The notes beneath the pieces were generated by a model. It was not told the origin of the DNA. It saw nothing but the letters and a program-made list of their open reading frames with translations, and searched no databases. Positions 5,181 to 5,650 of a stretch of DNA of 5,650 nt are shown here, one piece after another; position 1 is the first letter of the stretch, and each line of letters begins with the position of its first letter. The position numbers and the translations under genes are program-made. This DNA comes from an uncultured Pseudanabaenaceae cyanobacterium (GTDB lineage: Bacteria; Cyanobacteriota; Cyanobacteriia; PCC-9006; JAAUQQ01). The stretch is from positions 1-5,650 of the forward strand of contig CALLPZ010000257.1 in the NCBI GenBank assembly GCA_938015405.1, written 5' to 3'.

Positions 5181-5650
5181 ATGCCTGTCGATGCTCTACT
5201 AAAACCCTTTATCCATTGGCCAGCGCCCCTAAGGGTGTTGGCCTTTTTACTTGTCTTGGCACTGTTGTGGGCTCCCTTGGCGATTCCGCTGTCGTTACTG
5301 ATTACAGATCCAGACTGGCAGAGCATTGTGACGCTGCTGGTGCTGTATTGCGAGTTTATTTGGCTGGTGCGGCGTTGGGCAATTGTGGCCTATGGGGAGG
5401 CAAGGCCTTTGGCGCGGTATGGGTTGCTGCGATCTCGCAATCTACCCCACTGGGCGATCGGCTTCGCCACGGGGGCTGCCATGGTCTTTGCCATGTTTGG
5501 CCTGCAAATCCTGCTGGGCTGGGCCAACTGGCTCGGGCCGGATATTAGCTTGCCTCGTATCGCGATCGATGGGCTACTCGTGGGCGTTGGAATTGGCTTT
5601 GCGGAGGAGCTGCTGTTTCGGGGCTGGATGCTAGATGAGCTGGAGCAGGA
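5181..5650 (+). CDS. CPBP-family intramembrane protease, N-terminal part
   Basis: I read this frame by hand; it is open to the right edge (156 residues and part of a codon). The motif FAEELLFRGWMLDEL at 140-154 contains E142, E143 and R147, the EExxxR motif of CPBP (CAAX protease and bacteriocin-processing, Rce1-like) glutamate proteases, which sit in the membrane. Hydrophobic segments lie at about 18-42 (VLAFLLVLALLWAPLAIPLS), 49-65, 91-116 and 129-141, placing the first motif at the end of a membrane helix as usual. The later FxxxH and HxxxN/D motifs would lie past the window. ATG at 5181 is the only plausible start: the frame has a stop at 5142 and no other start codon between. There is no Shine-Dalgarno sequence. 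Its substrate is unknown; family members process peptides, cleave prenylated proteins, or serve in immunity to bacteriocins. Confidence 0.88.
   Translation, partial: MPVDALLKPFIHWPAPLRVLAFLLVLALLWAPLAIPLSLLITDPDWQSIVTLLVLYCEFIWLVRRWAIVAYGEARPLARYGLLRSRNLPHWAIGFATGAAMVFAMFGLQILLGWANWLGPDISLPRIAIDGLLVGVGIGFAEELLFRGWMLDELEQ

Noticed and set aside
5147..5548. A 133-residue plus-strand frame near the right end
   Set aside because: It overlaps the CPBP protease in another phase. Only the frame from 5181 gives membrane helices and the EExxxR motif.

Overview
The window looks like ordinary chromosomal DNA of a cyanobacterium. The evidence is four perfect copies of the octamer GCGATCGC (HIP1), a lysine pathway aminotransferase of the LL-diaminopimelate (DapL) type, a ClpS adaptor of the cyanobacterial ClpS1 type, and several small proteins of cyanobacterial character. 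Base composition looks close to balanced and even across genes. I see no insertion sequence, phage gene, CRISPR array, tRNA or rRNA.

Layout, left to right. Positions 1-962 (minus) hold the N-terminal 320 residues of a large B12-binding/radical SAM protein that runs off the left edge. Next is a small STAS-domain anti-sigma factor antagonist (1204-1539, minus), followed by a strong hairpin (1110-1145) that probably ends its transcript. A 405-bp divergent spacer, with a perfect 12-bp palindrome, separates it from a 64-residue protein of unknown function (1945-2139, plus). A 557-bp stretch without a convincing gene follows; it contains two short overlapping hydrophobic reading frames in different phases. 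Then comes dapL (2697-3932, plus), complete, with a good terminator candidate (3997-4025). Facing it is a 124-residue protein of unknown function (4060-4434, minus). A 360-bp spacer leads to clpS (4795-5082, plus); the part next to clpS can fold into several hairpins. Last is the start of a CPBP-family intramembrane protease (5181 to the right edge, plus).

Functionally this is a set of housekeeping genes, not one pathway. DapL makes LL-diaminopimelate for lysine and peptidoglycan. ClpS selects N-degron substrates for the Clp protease and is followed on the same strand by a membrane protease gene, so the right end has a proteolysis theme. The STAS protein belongs to a partner-switching regulatory circuit, but its kinase and phosphatase are not in view.

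I did not find a clearly new biological system. The parts most worth checking are the foldable clpS leader, the hydrophobic frames before dapL, the palindrome in the divergent spacer, and the two uncharacterised small proteins.
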